Positions 1 to 7,280 of a stretch of DNA of 15,384 bases are shown here, piece after piece. The DNA is from Gammaproteobacteria bacterium (GTDB lineage Bacteria; Pseudomonadota; Gammaproteobacteria; Chromatiales; Sedimenticolaceae): the NCBI GenBank assembly GCA_020445245.1, contig JAGRHB010000013.1:1-15384 (forward strand), in the 5' to 3' direction. Numbering within the stretch: the stretch's first letter is position 1; every line of letters begins with the position of its first letter. The position numbers and the translations under genes were made by a program. Below the pieces are notes generated by a model. That model did not search any database, had not been told where the DNA came from, and saw only the letters and a list, made by a program, of their open reading frames with translations.

Positions 1-230
1 ACGAAGCCGTCGCCGGCGTTGTTGCCGGTGCCGGCAAGCACGGCGACGCGCTGCGCCTGCGGCCAGCGGCGGCGCAGCAGATCGAAGGCGGCGCGCCCGG
101 CGCGTTCCATCAACTCCAGCCCCGGAATCGAAAACTCCCCGATCGCGAGGCGATCGAAGCCGCGCACCTGTTCGCTGGTGTACAGCGCGCGCGGCAACTC
201 GCCGGTGGTGGGGAGTGTTCGGAAGTTCAT
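1..230 (-). CDS. nnr: NAD(P)H-hydrate epimerase (YjeF_N domain), N-terminal part only, cut by window edge
   Basis: Read on the minus strand from an ATG at 230-228, the frame stays open to the window edge and gives about 76 residues. It contains an LMERAG motif near residue 41 and GTGNNAGDGFV near residues 67-77. These are hallmarks of the YjeF N-terminal domain, which epimerises damaged NAD(P)H hydrates. In many bacteria it is fused to a C-terminal ADP-dependent dehydratase, but that half would lie outside the window. The second residue of the usual NNGGDG motif is Ala here (NNAGDG), a mild variation. The gene is divergent from queG with only 39 bases between starts, an arrangement also known from E. 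coli (nnr/queG). No strong ribosome binding site is visible. The family is clear from the motif; whether the protein is bifunctional cannot be seen. Confidence 0.85.
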   Translation of the reverse strand, partial: MNFRTLPTTGELPRALYTSEQVRGFDRLAIGEFSIPGLELMERAGRAAFDLLRRRWPQAQRVAVLAGTGNNAGDGF

Positions 231-269
231 CAGCACCCAGGCAGCTTATCGGTTTATCTTATTTATACG
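231..269. promoter_or_regulatory. Short AT-rich divergent intergenic region between nnr and queG
   Basis: The 39-base gap is AT-rich in its right half (246-268), unlike the GC-rich flanks. On the minus strand it contains TATAAAT, which could serve as a -10 element for nnr. On the plus strand TATCTTATTTATA lies directly before the queG ATG. No Shine-Dalgarno sequence precedes queG, so that transcript may be leaderless or nearly so. No -35 elements are evident; the assignment is inference from composition and position. Confidence 0.3.
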
Positions 270-1337
270 ATGGAATCCCAATCGACGATCGATTTCAATG
301 AGCTCACCCGGAAAATCAAGTCATGGGGCCGTGCCCTGGGCTTTCAAAAGGTCGGGATCACCGACACCGACCTGCAGGACGCGGAACGACACCTCGATCG
401 CTGGCTCGGCAAGGGTTTCCACGGCGAAATGGCGTTCATGCAGCAGCATGGCAGCAAACGCACGCGCCCCGCTGAACTCTTACCCGGCACGGTGCGCATC
501 ATCTCGGCGCGCATGGACTACCTGCCCGACGAGGCCGACCCGGCAAGTATCCTCGACGACCCGGCGCGGGCTTTCATCTCACGCTACGCGCTCGGCCGCG
601 ACTATCACAAGCTGTTGCGCAGACGCCTGCAGCGGCTCGCCGACCTGATCGTGGAGGAGACCGGGCCGTTCGGCTATCGTGCTTTTGTCGACTCCGCACC
701 GGTGATGGAAAAGGCGATTGCGCAGAAGGCCGGACTCGGCTGGATCGGCAAACACTCCAACCTGCTCGATCGCACGGCCGGCTCGTGGTTCTTTCTCGGA
801 GAGCTTTACACCGACCTGCCCCTGCCGGTCGATCAGCCACTCACGGATCATTGCGGCAGCTGCCGTGCGTGTATCGACTGCTGCCCGACACAGGCGATCG
901 TCGCACCCTACCAGGTCGACGCCCGCCGCTGCATCTCGTATCTCACGATTGAACTCAAAGGTGCAATTCCGCATGCGCTGCGGCCGCTGCTGGGCAACCG
1001 CATCTACGGCTGCGACGACTGCCAACAGGTTTGCCCATGGAACCGGTTTGCCACCCCAACGCCGGAACAGGACTTCATGCCCAGAAACGGCCTCGATACC
1101 GCCACGTTGTGCGAATTGTTTGCCTGGGATGAAAGTACCTTTCTTGCACGCACCCAAGGGTCGGCCATCCGGCGCATCGGTTACCGGCGCTGGCTGCGCA
1201 ACATTGCAGTGGCGCTGGGCAATGCGACAGATTCCGAAGACGCGGTCGAGTCACTGCAGGCGCGCAGTGATATCGCCGATCCGCTGGTGCGCGAACACAT
1301 CGAATGGGCGCTCGGATGCCACGGCGGGCACGACTGA
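270..1337 (+). CDS. queG: Epoxyqueuosine reductase QueG
   Basis: This 355-residue protein matches QueG, the cobalamin-dependent iron-sulfur enzyme that reduces epoxyqueuosine to queuosine in the wobble position of GUN-anticodon tRNAs. The predicted catalytic aspartate is D141 in the FVDSAP motif. Two [4Fe-4S] clusters are indicated by C195, C198, C201 and C205 (CGSCRACIDCCP, with an extra C204), and by C221, C248, C251 and C255 (CDDCQQVCP). The C-terminal helical stretch after residue 280 resembles the HEAT-like repeat of the family. Length is normal. The ATG at 270 is the only plausible start, although no Shine-Dalgarno is visible. The gene ends 10 bases from the convergent regulator gene. 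Family knowledge supports a cytoplasmic tRNA-modification role. Confidence 0.96.
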   Translation: MESQSTIDFNELTRKIKSWGRALGFQKVGITDTDLQDAERHLDRWLGKGFHGEMAFMQQHGSKRTRPAELLPGTVRIISARMDYLPDEADPASILDDPARAFISRYALGRDYHKLLRRRLQRLADLIVEETGPFGYRAFVDSAPVMEKAIAQKAGLGWIGKHSNLLDRTAGSWFFLGELYTDLPLPVDQPLTDHCGSCRACIDCCPTQAIVAPYQVDARRCISYLTIELKGAIPHALRPLLGNRIYGCDDCQQVCPWNRFATPTPEQDFMPRNGLDTATLCELFAWDESTFLARTQGSAIRRIGYRRWLRNIAVALGNATDSEDAVESLQARSDIADPLVREHIEWALGCHGGHD

Positions 1338-1347
1338 TCAACCCCGC

Positions 1348-2064
1348 TCAACCCCCTTTGCCGACGCGACCCGCACCCTCCGCCAGTGCGATCAAGCCAT
1401 CGCGATCCCGCAGGTAGATGGTCCTGCGATTGATCTCGATGTAGCCCTCGTCCTGCAGACGGTGCAACTCCCGGGAAAAAGTCTCGGCCGAGATGTTCAA
1501 GGTACTGGCGATCACGGATTTGGGTGCCGGAAGGCACACCTCCAGATGCGGAGGCGGCCGATCGGCGGCGCTGCGCAACAGATAGCTGACGGTGCGTTGC
1601 AACGCATTCTGCAGGCAGCAGGTCTCCAGGTCCGTGATCAGCTCGCGCATCAGGGCGCTCATCCCCCTGAGCATCGCCGCGGTGAAATCAGGACTGCGCA
1701 CCAGCGCATCGCTGATCACCTGGCGCGGCAGATACGCGAGATTCACCGCACACAGCGTCTCGACAAATACCGGGCTCGGAATGGAATTGAACATGATGGC
1801 CTCACCGAAGCTGTCCCCCGGCCCCAGGATCCGCAGCACGCGTTCGTCGCCGTTGCAAGACAACATGTAAAGCTTCAGGTGGCCTTCCAGCACGGCGTAG
1901 AGGCCATCCAGGTAGTCGCCACGACTCAGGATTCGGGTCGCGCGCGGCTCTTCCTGCAGCCATCCACCACGCGCAATCGCCTCCGCCTGGGCCCTGTCCA
2001 GATCGGCAAACAACGACAGCCCTTGCAGAAGATCGGCATCCAGAGGTATGCCCGTCGAATGCAT
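1348..2064 (-). CDS. Crp/Fnr-family transcription regulator, Dnr-like (no N-terminal Fe-S cysteines)
   Basis: The 238-residue protein has a cyclic-nucleotide-binding-like beta-roll (about 17-125, with LFADL, RGD and GPGDSFGEA), a dimerisation helix (about 128-150) and a C-terminal winged HTH (about 178-220). The recognition helix reads SAETFSREL; E194, S197 and R198 have the spacing of the FNR residues that read TTGAT half-sites. The N-terminal cysteine cluster of oxygen-sensing FNR is absent, so a Dnr/NnrR-like haem or NO sensor is more likely than an Fe-S O2 sensor; this is inference. I prefer the ATG at 2064, which follows a GGGGTG ribosome-binding-like run. An in-frame TTG at 2097 would add 11 residues. 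It is divergent from the octahaem cytochrome gene, with a matching FNR box between them, so that gene is its most likely target. Confidence 0.88.
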   Translation of the reverse strand: MHSTGIPLDADLLQGLSLFADLDRAQAEAIARGGWLQEEPRATRILSRGDYLDGLYAVLEGHLKLYMLSCNGDERVLRILGPGDSFGEAIMFNSIPSPVFVETLCAVNLAYLPRQVISDALVRSPDFTAAMLRGMSALMRELITDLETCCLQNALQRTVSYLLRSAADRPPPHLEVCLPAPKSVIASTLNISAETFSRELHRLQDEGYIEINRRTIYLRDRDGLIALAEGAGRVGKGG

Positions 2065-2385
2065 CGTCACCCCGCACCCTGAAGATTTCCATTGCAACGC
2101 GGTACGGCAGCGTCAATTCATCATAATTTTCTAATACACCAGGGTGCCCAGCCTTGACTTTTGTCGTATCGGCCACCCGCGTCGGGTTGATGCAGATCAA
2201 AACAAGCGGCAATTTAGCGGCCGTCCATTCGTCCCTTTCTTTATCTTCGGCGAAAAAAGATTCGGCGGCGCAGGGGCCGGACACCATTCCGGTCCAATGC
2301 CGTTCGCCCGCACATCGGCGGTGTCGCGAAACAACAAGTACTGGGGTAGTCCCACCCGGCCACCTGCACCAGGGAGAAACCTGTC
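2065..2385. promoter_or_regulatory. Divergent intergenic region between the Fnr-type regulator and the HAO-like gene
   Basis: This 321-base non-coding stretch holds the FNR-type box at 2187-2200 and an AT-rich patch at 2115-2136. On the minus strand that patch contains -10-like hexamers TATGAT (2125-2120) and TATTAG (2136-2131), candidates for the regulator's promoter. On the plus strand a class II FNR geometry would place transcription start near 2235, leaving a leader of about 150 bases. A TTCGGCG heptamer occurs twice, at 2246-2252 and 2261-2267, without known meaning. The HAO-like gene has a good ribosome binding site, AGGGAGAA at 2371-2378. No -10 matching the class II position is strong, so transcription starts are uncertain. 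Confidence 0.5.
2187..2200. promoter_or_regulatory. FNR/Dnr-type binding box
   Basis: The sequence TTGATGCAGATCAA is a perfect match to the FNR consensus TTGAT-N4-ATCAA, with complete dyad symmetry of the half-sites. It lies about 186 bases before the octahaem cytochrome start and about 123 bases before the regulator start. The adjacent regulator carries the E..SR recognition residues expected for this box. The match and location are seen directly; occupancy and sign of regulation are inferred. Activation of the cytochrome under low oxygen or nitrogen-oxide exposure is the usual outcome for such boxes. Confidence 0.8.
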
Positions 2386-3876
2386 ATGAGCCATCGGATG
2401 TCCGCGGCCGACAGCTGTCTGGGTCGCCCTCTTTGGGTGCTCGCCCTGATGCTCGCTATCGGTGCTGCACATGCCGCACAACCGACCGGCGCGCCGGGCA
2501 GGGACTGGGGCGACCCCGCGGGTGAAGAATGTGTCGAATGCCACTGGACCGAGAACCCCGGCCTGACCCAGGAATGGAACCACAGTCAACACGGACAGGT
2601 CGGAGTCAACTGTCTCGATTGCCACAAGGCGGAGAAAGGCGACAAGGACGCCTTCGTCCACAAGAAACAGCTCATTTCCATTATCGTCTCGCCGAAGGAC
2701 TGCTCGCGTTGCCACCGGCAGGAATTCGACGAGATGGACGGTTCACATCATTCCAAGGCGGGACAGATCCTGGCATCGCTGGACAACCTGCTGGGAGAGG
2801 TGGTCGGCGGCCCGGCGGCAGTGAACGCCGGCTGTCGGCAGTGCCACGGAGGCAAGGTCGAGATTGGCAAGGATGGCAGACCCAGCCTCGAGACATGGCC
2901 GAACACCGGCATCGGGCGCATCAACCCGGACGGCTCCGCCGGTTCCTGCACCGCCTGTCACGGTCGTCACCGCTTCTCCAAGGCCCAGGCACGCACGCCA
3001 GACACCTGCGGCAAATGCCATGTGGGTCCCGACCATCCGCAGATCGAGGTCTACAATGAATCCAAACACGGCATCATCTACCGTGCCAACGTGGACGATA
3101 TGAATCTCGGATCCGACAAGTGGGTTGCCGGCGTCGACTATTCCGCAGCACCGACCTGCGCCACCTGCCACATGAGCCGCGGCGGCGATCAGCCGAAGAC
3201 ACACAACGTCGGCGAGCGCATCTCGTGGACCCTGCGCCCACCGATCTCGAAAAAGATCAACCTGGTCAAACTGGAAAACGGTGACGAGTTCGATGTCGAG
3301 GAAGGTGGCGAGGTCCCACAGGCGGGCGATGCCGCCAGGGGCTCCAGGGTGGTTCAGACACTGACCTGGAAAGACCGCCGCGACAAGATGGCCGACGTAT
3401 GTGCCGCCTGTCACAGCAAGGGCGTGATCGAAGGTCACTACAAACAGTTCGACGACGTGGTGGAGCTGTACAACGAGAAATTCGCCAAACCGATCGCGGC
3501 CGTCATGGATGAACTGAAAAGCGCCGGCTACACAACCCCGGGCCCATTCGACGAAAAGATCGAATGGATCTGGTGGGAGATCTGGCATCACGAGGGTCGA
3601 CGTGCGCGCCATGGCGCCTCGATGAACGGTCCCGACTATACGTGGTGGCACGGGCTGTATGAGGTCGCGAAGCACACCTACTTCCAATGGATCCCTGAAC
3701 TGAAAGAGGTCGTGCTCAGGAAGGACGGCAACGAGCTGTTCGCCGACGCGATGCTCGAGAAGCACTTCAGGCCCATCGATGGCCACAGCTGGTATTTCGA
3801 AGGCATGAACAAAGACCAGATAGACAAGGTCCGCATGGGCTTCGAGCAACGCTACGGCAAGGGCGCGCTGAAATAA
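2386..3876 (+). CDS. Octahaem hydroxylamine oxidoreductase-like cytochrome c (HaoA family)
   Basis: The 496-residue protein has a Sec-type signal peptide (hydrophobic about 16-28, likely cut after AHA at residue 30), so it should be periplasmic. Eight CxxCH haem motifs start at C49, C76, C106, C150, C188, C208, C258 and C339. They are followed by a long helical, aromatic-rich region (about 355-490) including HHEGRRARHG and GPDYTWWHG. Eight haems with this C-terminal region are characteristic of the HAO family, which interconverts hydroxylamine, NO or nitrite, and hydrazine in anammox relatives. A tyrosine near 418 is a candidate for the P460 crosslink of oxidative HAO, but only alignment can settle this. 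The start has AGGGAGAA eight bases upstream. No haoB or tetrahaem partner follows; a TPR gene does. Direction of the reaction in vivo is open. Confidence 0.9.
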   Translation: MSHRMSAADSCLGRPLWVLALMLAIGAAHAAQPTGAPGRDWGDPAGEECVECHWTENPGLTQEWNHSQHGQVGVNCLDCHKAEKGDKDAFVHKKQLISIIVSPKDCSRCHRQEFDEMDGSHHSKAGQILASLDNLLGEVVGGPAAVNAGCRQCHGGKVEIGKDGRPSLETWPNTGIGRINPDGSAGSCTACHGRHRFSKAQARTPDTCGKCHVGPDHPQIEVYNESKHGIIYRANVDDMNLGSDKWVAGVDYSAAPTCATCHMSRGGDQPKTHNVGERISWTLRPPISKKINLVKLENGDEFDVEEGGEVPQAGDAARGSRVVQTLTWKDRRDKMADVCAACHSKGVIEGHYKQFDDVVELYNEKFAKPIAAVMDELKSAGYTTPGPFDEKIEWIWWEIWHHEGRRARHGASMNGPDYTWWHGLYEVAKHTYFQWIPELKEVVLRKDGNELFADAMLEKHFRPIDGHSWYFEGMNKDQIDKVRMGFEQRYGKGALK

Positions 3877-3896
3877 CCTGCATAGGAGACCGTCGG

Positions 3897-4349
3897 ATGC
3901 GACATCTCATCGTCCTGATCATCTGCGCACTCACCATCGTGCTCGGCCTGGCCAACCTTGCGTTCGCCCGGTCCGGATCCACGTTGAGCACCGGCCAGGC
4001 ATTGGCGGACGCCGGCGATATCAAGGGCGCGATGCGGGTATTCGCGGCATTGACCCGCGTGCAAACCGAGTCGGCCGAGGCACACGCCCGGCTGGGCGGG
4101 ATGCAGTTGCTCGACCGGCGCTATGCAGATGCGGTGCGCAGCTTTCAGCGCGCCGTCAGCCTGGGTGACAACGGCACCCGTTCGTTCCTCGGCATGGGCA
4201 TGGCCTACCTGCACATGGGGCAGATGGGAGCGGCGCGTGCTGCGTTCGTCGAGGCCAGGGCACGCGGGACCCGACAGCCCGCGCAGGTGGATGAGCTCAT
4301 CACATGGATTGACACACGCGACGGCGTGCCGACTGTCCCACTACGCTGA
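3897..4349 (+). CDS. Small exported or membrane-anchored TPR protein downstream of the HAO-like gene
   Basis: The 150-residue protein begins with a hydrophobic segment (about 4-22) ending in AFA, either a cleavable signal peptide or an anchor. The rest is helical and resembles two to three tetratricopeptide repeats (about 29-60, 62-94 and 95-128), with typical A..LG.....Y..A...F..A spacing. It starts 20 bases after the HAO-like stop, with AGGAGA at 3884-3889, and is almost certainly cotranscribed. TPR proteins usually hold partners, so an assembly or scaffolding role for the multihaem cytochrome in the periplasm is a reasonable inference. It carries no CxxCH and is not HaoB, which is much larger. 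I do not recognise a named family. Confidence 0.8.
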   Translation: MRHLIVLIICALTIVLGLANLAFARSGSTLSTGQALADAGDIKGAMRVFAALTRVQTESAEAHARLGGMQLLDRRYADAVRSFQRAVSLGDNGTRSFLGMGMAYLHMGQMGAARAAFVEARARGTRQPAQVDELITWIDTRDGVPTVPLR

Positions 4350-4389
4350 GACCCACCGGGCGGGGAACACATCGCGTGGCAGTGCCGCC

Positions 4390-5274
4390 TCAATGCCTGG
4401 CACGGGTCAGCGCCAGCGTTGACTCCGTCGAGCGGTCCGAGCGCACCACGGTACCGAGCAGGGTCTGCCGGTCATCGGCAAGTCTCATGCGATAGCGGTA
4501 GCTGAAAGGCTCCTTGTCGAACACGAGCTTGAGCTCGACGGCAAGCCCATCCCCATCGATCCTGCCGGGACCGCGTTTCCACACCTGCTGCGATTCGTAG
4601 TGGGTCTCTTCGACCCACAACCCTTCCCCCTGCGTGTCCTGGCGCACCGTCCAGTAGCTGCCGTTCGGCATGTACCACAGGCCGCCGTAGTGTTCGACAT
4701 TGGTTGTGGGATCGCGCAGGCACCAGGCCGTGATCGCGATCGCCAGCACGGCCATCACACCGATCAGCGGTGCGAACCAGCGTGGCACCCGGGTGGTTGC
4801 CATGTTACCGATGCCCGCCCGCTGCAACGCGTGGGCCAGGCGCGCCATGTCGTATTCCCAACGGCTGTCTGAAAGTTCTATCGCCTGCAGCCGCGTCAAC
4901 GCCTGCAGCGTCGGCGGCAGGTCCTGCGCCTGCGGCATCTGCGCGCCCTCGACCAGCACCGGGATCACGGTCAGTTCCGGCTTTGCCAGTGCCAATTCCA
5001 CTTCACGGCGCACATGGTCTCCGGGGTCGTCCAGGCGCCGCCCACCGTCAGCCGCCTGCACCTCCAGCCAGGTGTCTCCAATCAGGACGATACATACGCG
5101 CGCGGCCGAGATGGCCGTCTGCAGTGCGCCGACGAAATCCGCACCTGCAGCGATCGCGTCGATATCGCGAAACACCGCGTCGTAGCCGAGGCGCCGCTTC
5201 AGATCGTCGCAGATGCGGCCCGCGTGACCGGCGGTGTCCGCACGCCTGTAGCTGAGAAATACGGCGTAATCCAT
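4390..5274 (-). CDS. TIR-domain protein with one transmembrane helix and an unrecognised C-terminal domain
   Basis: The 294-residue protein opens with a TIR domain (about 1-145): YAVFLSYRRAD at the N-terminus, FRDID at 35-39, VCIVLIG at 60-66 and HVRREVELAL at 88-97, followed by VIPVLVEGA. E91 or E93 is the candidate for the catalytic glutamate of NAD-cleaving TIR enzymes. A single transmembrane helix spans about 166-185. The remaining 110 residues are rich in aromatics and alternating polar/hydrophobic strands, and would face the periplasm if the TIR domain is cytoplasmic. I do not recognise that domain. The start is fixed by AGGAGG at 5281-5286, six bases before the ATG. It lies 43 bases downstream of orn on the same strand, so is probably cotranscribed. 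NAD hydrolysis or signalling is inference; no companion defence gene is adjacent. Confidence 0.85.
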   Translation of the reverse strand: MDYAVFLSYRRADTAGHAGRICDDLKRRLGYDAVFRDIDAIAAGADFVGALQTAISAARVCIVLIGDTWLEVQAADGGRRLDDPGDHVRREVELALAKPELTVIPVLVEGAQMPQAQDLPPTLQALTRLQAIELSDSRWEYDMARLAHALQRAGIGNMATTRVPRWFAPLIGVMAVLAIAITAWCLRDPTTNVEHYGGLWYMPNGSYWTVRQDTQGEGLWVEETHYESQQVWKRGPGRIDGDGLAVELKLVFDKEPFSYRYRMRLADDRQTLLGTVVRSDRSTESTLALTRARH

Positions 5275-5317
5275 CCCCGACCTCCTGGTGCGGCGCGTGC
5301 CGCTGTCGTGTGATGAT

Positions 5318-5863
5318 TCAGACCTTCAGGAAATGTTCGCGGTAGTGACGGAGTTCGGCGATCGAGTCGCGAATATCCTGCAGTGCGAGATGTGACGAAT
5401 CCTTGCTGAATCCCTTGTATACCTCGGGCGCCCAGCGCCGCGCCAGTTCCTTCAGACTTGAAACATCCAGGTTGCGATAGTGAAAGAAGTCTTCGAGTGT
5501 CGGCATCAGGCGCGCCAGGAAGCGCCGGTCCTGGCAAATCGAATTGCCGCACATCGGCGATGCCCCCTTGCTCACCCAGGTCTCGAGAAACTCCAGGGTC
5601 TCGCGTTCGGCCATGGCCGCATCGGCCTGACTCCGGCGTACGCGTTCGGTCAATCCCGAATTGCCGTGCTGCCGGGTATTCCATTCGTCCATCGCGCCGA
5701 GCACCGCGTCGCTTTGGTGGATGGCAAGCACAGGTCCTTCTGCAAGCTCGTTGAGGTCCGAATCGGTGATCACGGTGGCGATCTCAATGATCCGGTCGTT
5801 CTGCGGGTCGAGCCCGGTCATTTCAAGATCGATCCAGATCAGATTGTTCTCGGAAACCGCCAT
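5318..5863 (-). CDS. orn: Oligoribonuclease (3'-5' exonuclease)
   Basis: With the ATG at 5863 the protein has 181 residues. The DEDDh exonuclease residues are D12 and E14 ([10 protein letters not shown]), D112 (CQDRRFL), H158 and D163 ([12 protein letters not shown]). Orn degrades two- to five-nucleotide RNAs and pGpG from cyclic-di-GMP turnover, and is essential in many gammaproteobacteria. An in-frame GTG at 5872 would add three residues, but the GAGGAG ribosome binding site at 5872-5877 overlaps it and sits eight bases from the ATG, so the ATG is preferred. The gene is followed by the TIR gene on the same strand and is divergent from the M48 peptidase gene. Presence near queG and rsgA matches synteny known in Pseudomonas and relatives. 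Confidence 0.97.
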   Translation of the reverse strand: MAVSENNLIWIDLEMTGLDPQNDRIIEIATVITDSDLNELAEGPVLAIHQSDAVLGAMDEWNTRQHGNSGLTERVRRSQADAAMAERETLEFLETWVSKGASPMCGNSICQDRRFLARLMPTLEDFFHYRNLDVSSLKELARRWAPEVYKGFSKDSSHLALQDIRDSIAELRHYREHFLKV

Positions 5864-6012
5864 CGCCGCCACTCCTCATGCTGCAAAAGTTGATCGGTGG
5901 AGTTTAGCGGTATTGGCGGGTATCGGGCATCGCGGTTGCCGTGCGCCCGGACAACCCTGCCACGGCTGGCAGATAACCCCTGCGTACCACCGGGTGTCGT
6001 AGAATCGCGGCC
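5864..6012. promoter_or_regulatory. Divergent intergenic region between orn and the M48 peptidase gene
   Basis: The 149 bases contain the orn ribosome binding site (GAGGAG on the minus strand at 5872-5877). On the plus side a TAGAAT hexamer at 6000-6005 resembles a -10 element and would start transcription at or next to the peptidase ATG at 6013. No Shine-Dalgarno is visible for that gene, so a leaderless transcript is possible. No convincing -35 element was found for either direction. No repeat or operator-like palindrome was seen. Confidence 0.35.
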
Positions 6013-7260
6013 ATGAGCACCTTCACCATGATATTCATGTTCGCCGTCATCGCCGGTCTCGCGCTGCAGCTGTGGCTGGCGGCGCGCCAGGCCACACACA
6101 TCATCAGACATGCGGACGTCGTGCCAGCGGCGTTCGCGGCAGACATTTCGCTCCAACAACACCAGACGGCGGCGCGTTACAGCATCGCCCGCCTGGGTAT
6201 CGAGCGCTGGGAACTGGTGCTGGGCAGCGCGGTGCTGCTCGGCTGGACCGTCGCAGGCGGCATCGGATGGCTGGACGATGCAATCGGCTCGATCGGCCCA
6301 GGCACGCTGTGGCACGGCGTGGCTCTGGTCATCGCGGTAGTGCTTATCGGCACGATTATCGATCTGCCGCTGTCGATCTGGCGGACCTTCGGGGTCGAGG
6401 CCAGGTTTGGTTTCAACCGCACCACCCCGGGCGGATTCGCCAAGGACCGCCTGCTGGGTCTGCTGCTGGGCCTGATCCTGGGCGTGCCGCTGGTTGCCGC
6501 GATCCTGTGGCTGATGGAGCGGGCCGGGCAGCTGTGGTGGCTGTGGGCGTGGCTGCTGTGGATGACATTTTCGCTGTTCGTCACCTGGGCCTACCCGATC
6601 TGGATCGCACCACTGTTCAACAGGTTCAAGAGCCTGGATGATGCCGCGCTGCGCGCGCGTCTCGAACGGCTGCTGCAACGTTGTGGCTTCACCAGCAAGG
6701 GAATGTACGTGATGGATGGTTCGCGACGCTCGGCACACGGCAATGCCTATTTCACCGGGTTCGGCGCGAACAAGCGCATCGTATTCTTCGATACCCTGCT
6801 CGATGGCCTCGAGGCCGATGAGGTGGAGGCCGTGCTGGCCCACGAACTTGGCCACTTCAAACGTCGCCACGTGGTGAAGATGCTGGCGATCTCGGCGCTG
6901 ATGTCGCTTCTGGGACTGGCCCTGCTCGGATGGCTGGCAGGGCAGCAGTGGTTCTATGCCGGCCTGGGTGTCACGCGACCGGGCAATGCAGCCGCACTGG
7001 TGTTGTTCATGCTGGTAGCGCCCGTGTTCACCCTGTTCGCCAACCCACTGCTCGCATGGTTGTCGCGCCGCCACGAATTCGAGGCGGACGACTTTGCCGC
7101 GGCACAGACCGACCCGAGGCACCTGATCAGCGGCCTGGTCAAGATGTACCGTGACAACGCAAGTACGCTGACGCCCGACCCTTTGTACTCTGCGTTTCAC
7201 CACAGCCACCCGCCGGCGCCTGTGCGCATCGCCAACCTGTCATCTAAAATCCCGGCGTAA
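6013..7260 (+). CDS. M48-family membrane metallopeptidase, Ste24/CAAX-protease type
   Basis: The 415-residue protein is an integral membrane zinc protease of the Ste24 family. The catalytic motif HELGH is at 277-281, with the third zinc ligand probably E355 in RRHEFEADDFA and the partner D359. A HHSHPP motif near the C-terminus (396-401) is also typical. Hydrophobic segments lie at about 4-22, 66-86, 100-120, 146-166, 173-195, 288-309 and 326-349, matching the multi-spanning architecture of Ste24. In bacteria lacking prenylated CAAX proteins these enzymes are thought to act in membrane protein quality control; the substrate here is unknown. The gene is followed 20 bases later by the small cytochrome gene. 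M48 genes between orn and rsgA occur in other proteobacteria. Confidence 0.93.
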   Translation: MSTFTMIFMFAVIAGLALQLWLAARQATHIIRHADVVPAAFAADISLQQHQTAARYSIARLGIERWELVLGSAVLLGWTVAGGIGWLDDAIGSIGPGTLWHGVALVIAVVLIGTIIDLPLSIWRTFGVEARFGFNRTTPGGFAKDRLLGLLLGLILGVPLVAAILWLMERAGQLWWLWAWLLWMTFSLFVTWAYPIWIAPLFNRFKSLDDAALRARLERLLQRCGFTSKGMYVMDGSRRSAHGNAYFTGFGANKRIVFFDTLLDGLEADEVEAVLAHELGHFKRRHVVKMLAISALMSLLGLALLGWLAGQQWFYAGLGVTRPGNAAALVLFMLVAPVFTLFANPLLAWLSRRHEFEADDFAAAQTDPRHLISGLVKMYRDNASTLTPDPLYSAFHHSHPPAPVRIANLSSKIPA

Positions 7261-7280
7261 ATCACACAGGAGTGATCCCG

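Noticed and set aside
579..1157. Open frame on the minus strand inside queG
   Set aside because: It lies entirely within the well-supported queG gene and has no recognisable motif or ribosome binding site; it is an open frame caused by high GC content.
718..2082. 454-codon plus-strand open frame
   Set aside because: It runs through queG in another frame and antisense through the Fnr-type regulator. Its composition is arginine/serine-rich early on, with no domain.
2743..3849. 368-codon minus-strand open frame antisense to the HAO-like gene
   Set aside because: It mirrors the octahaem gene, whose eight CxxCH motifs and signal peptide are unambiguous. The antisense product shows no domain.
2386..3876. 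Reading the HAO-like gene as evidence of a nitrifier
   Set aside because: HAO-family proteins are widespread in non-nitrifiers, and no ammonia monooxygenase, haoB or tetrahaem cytochrome genes are visible here.
5839..7209. 456-codon minus-strand open frame antisense to the M48 peptidase
   Set aside because: The product is rich in Gln, His and Arg without any motif, while the sense frame has HELGH and membrane helices.
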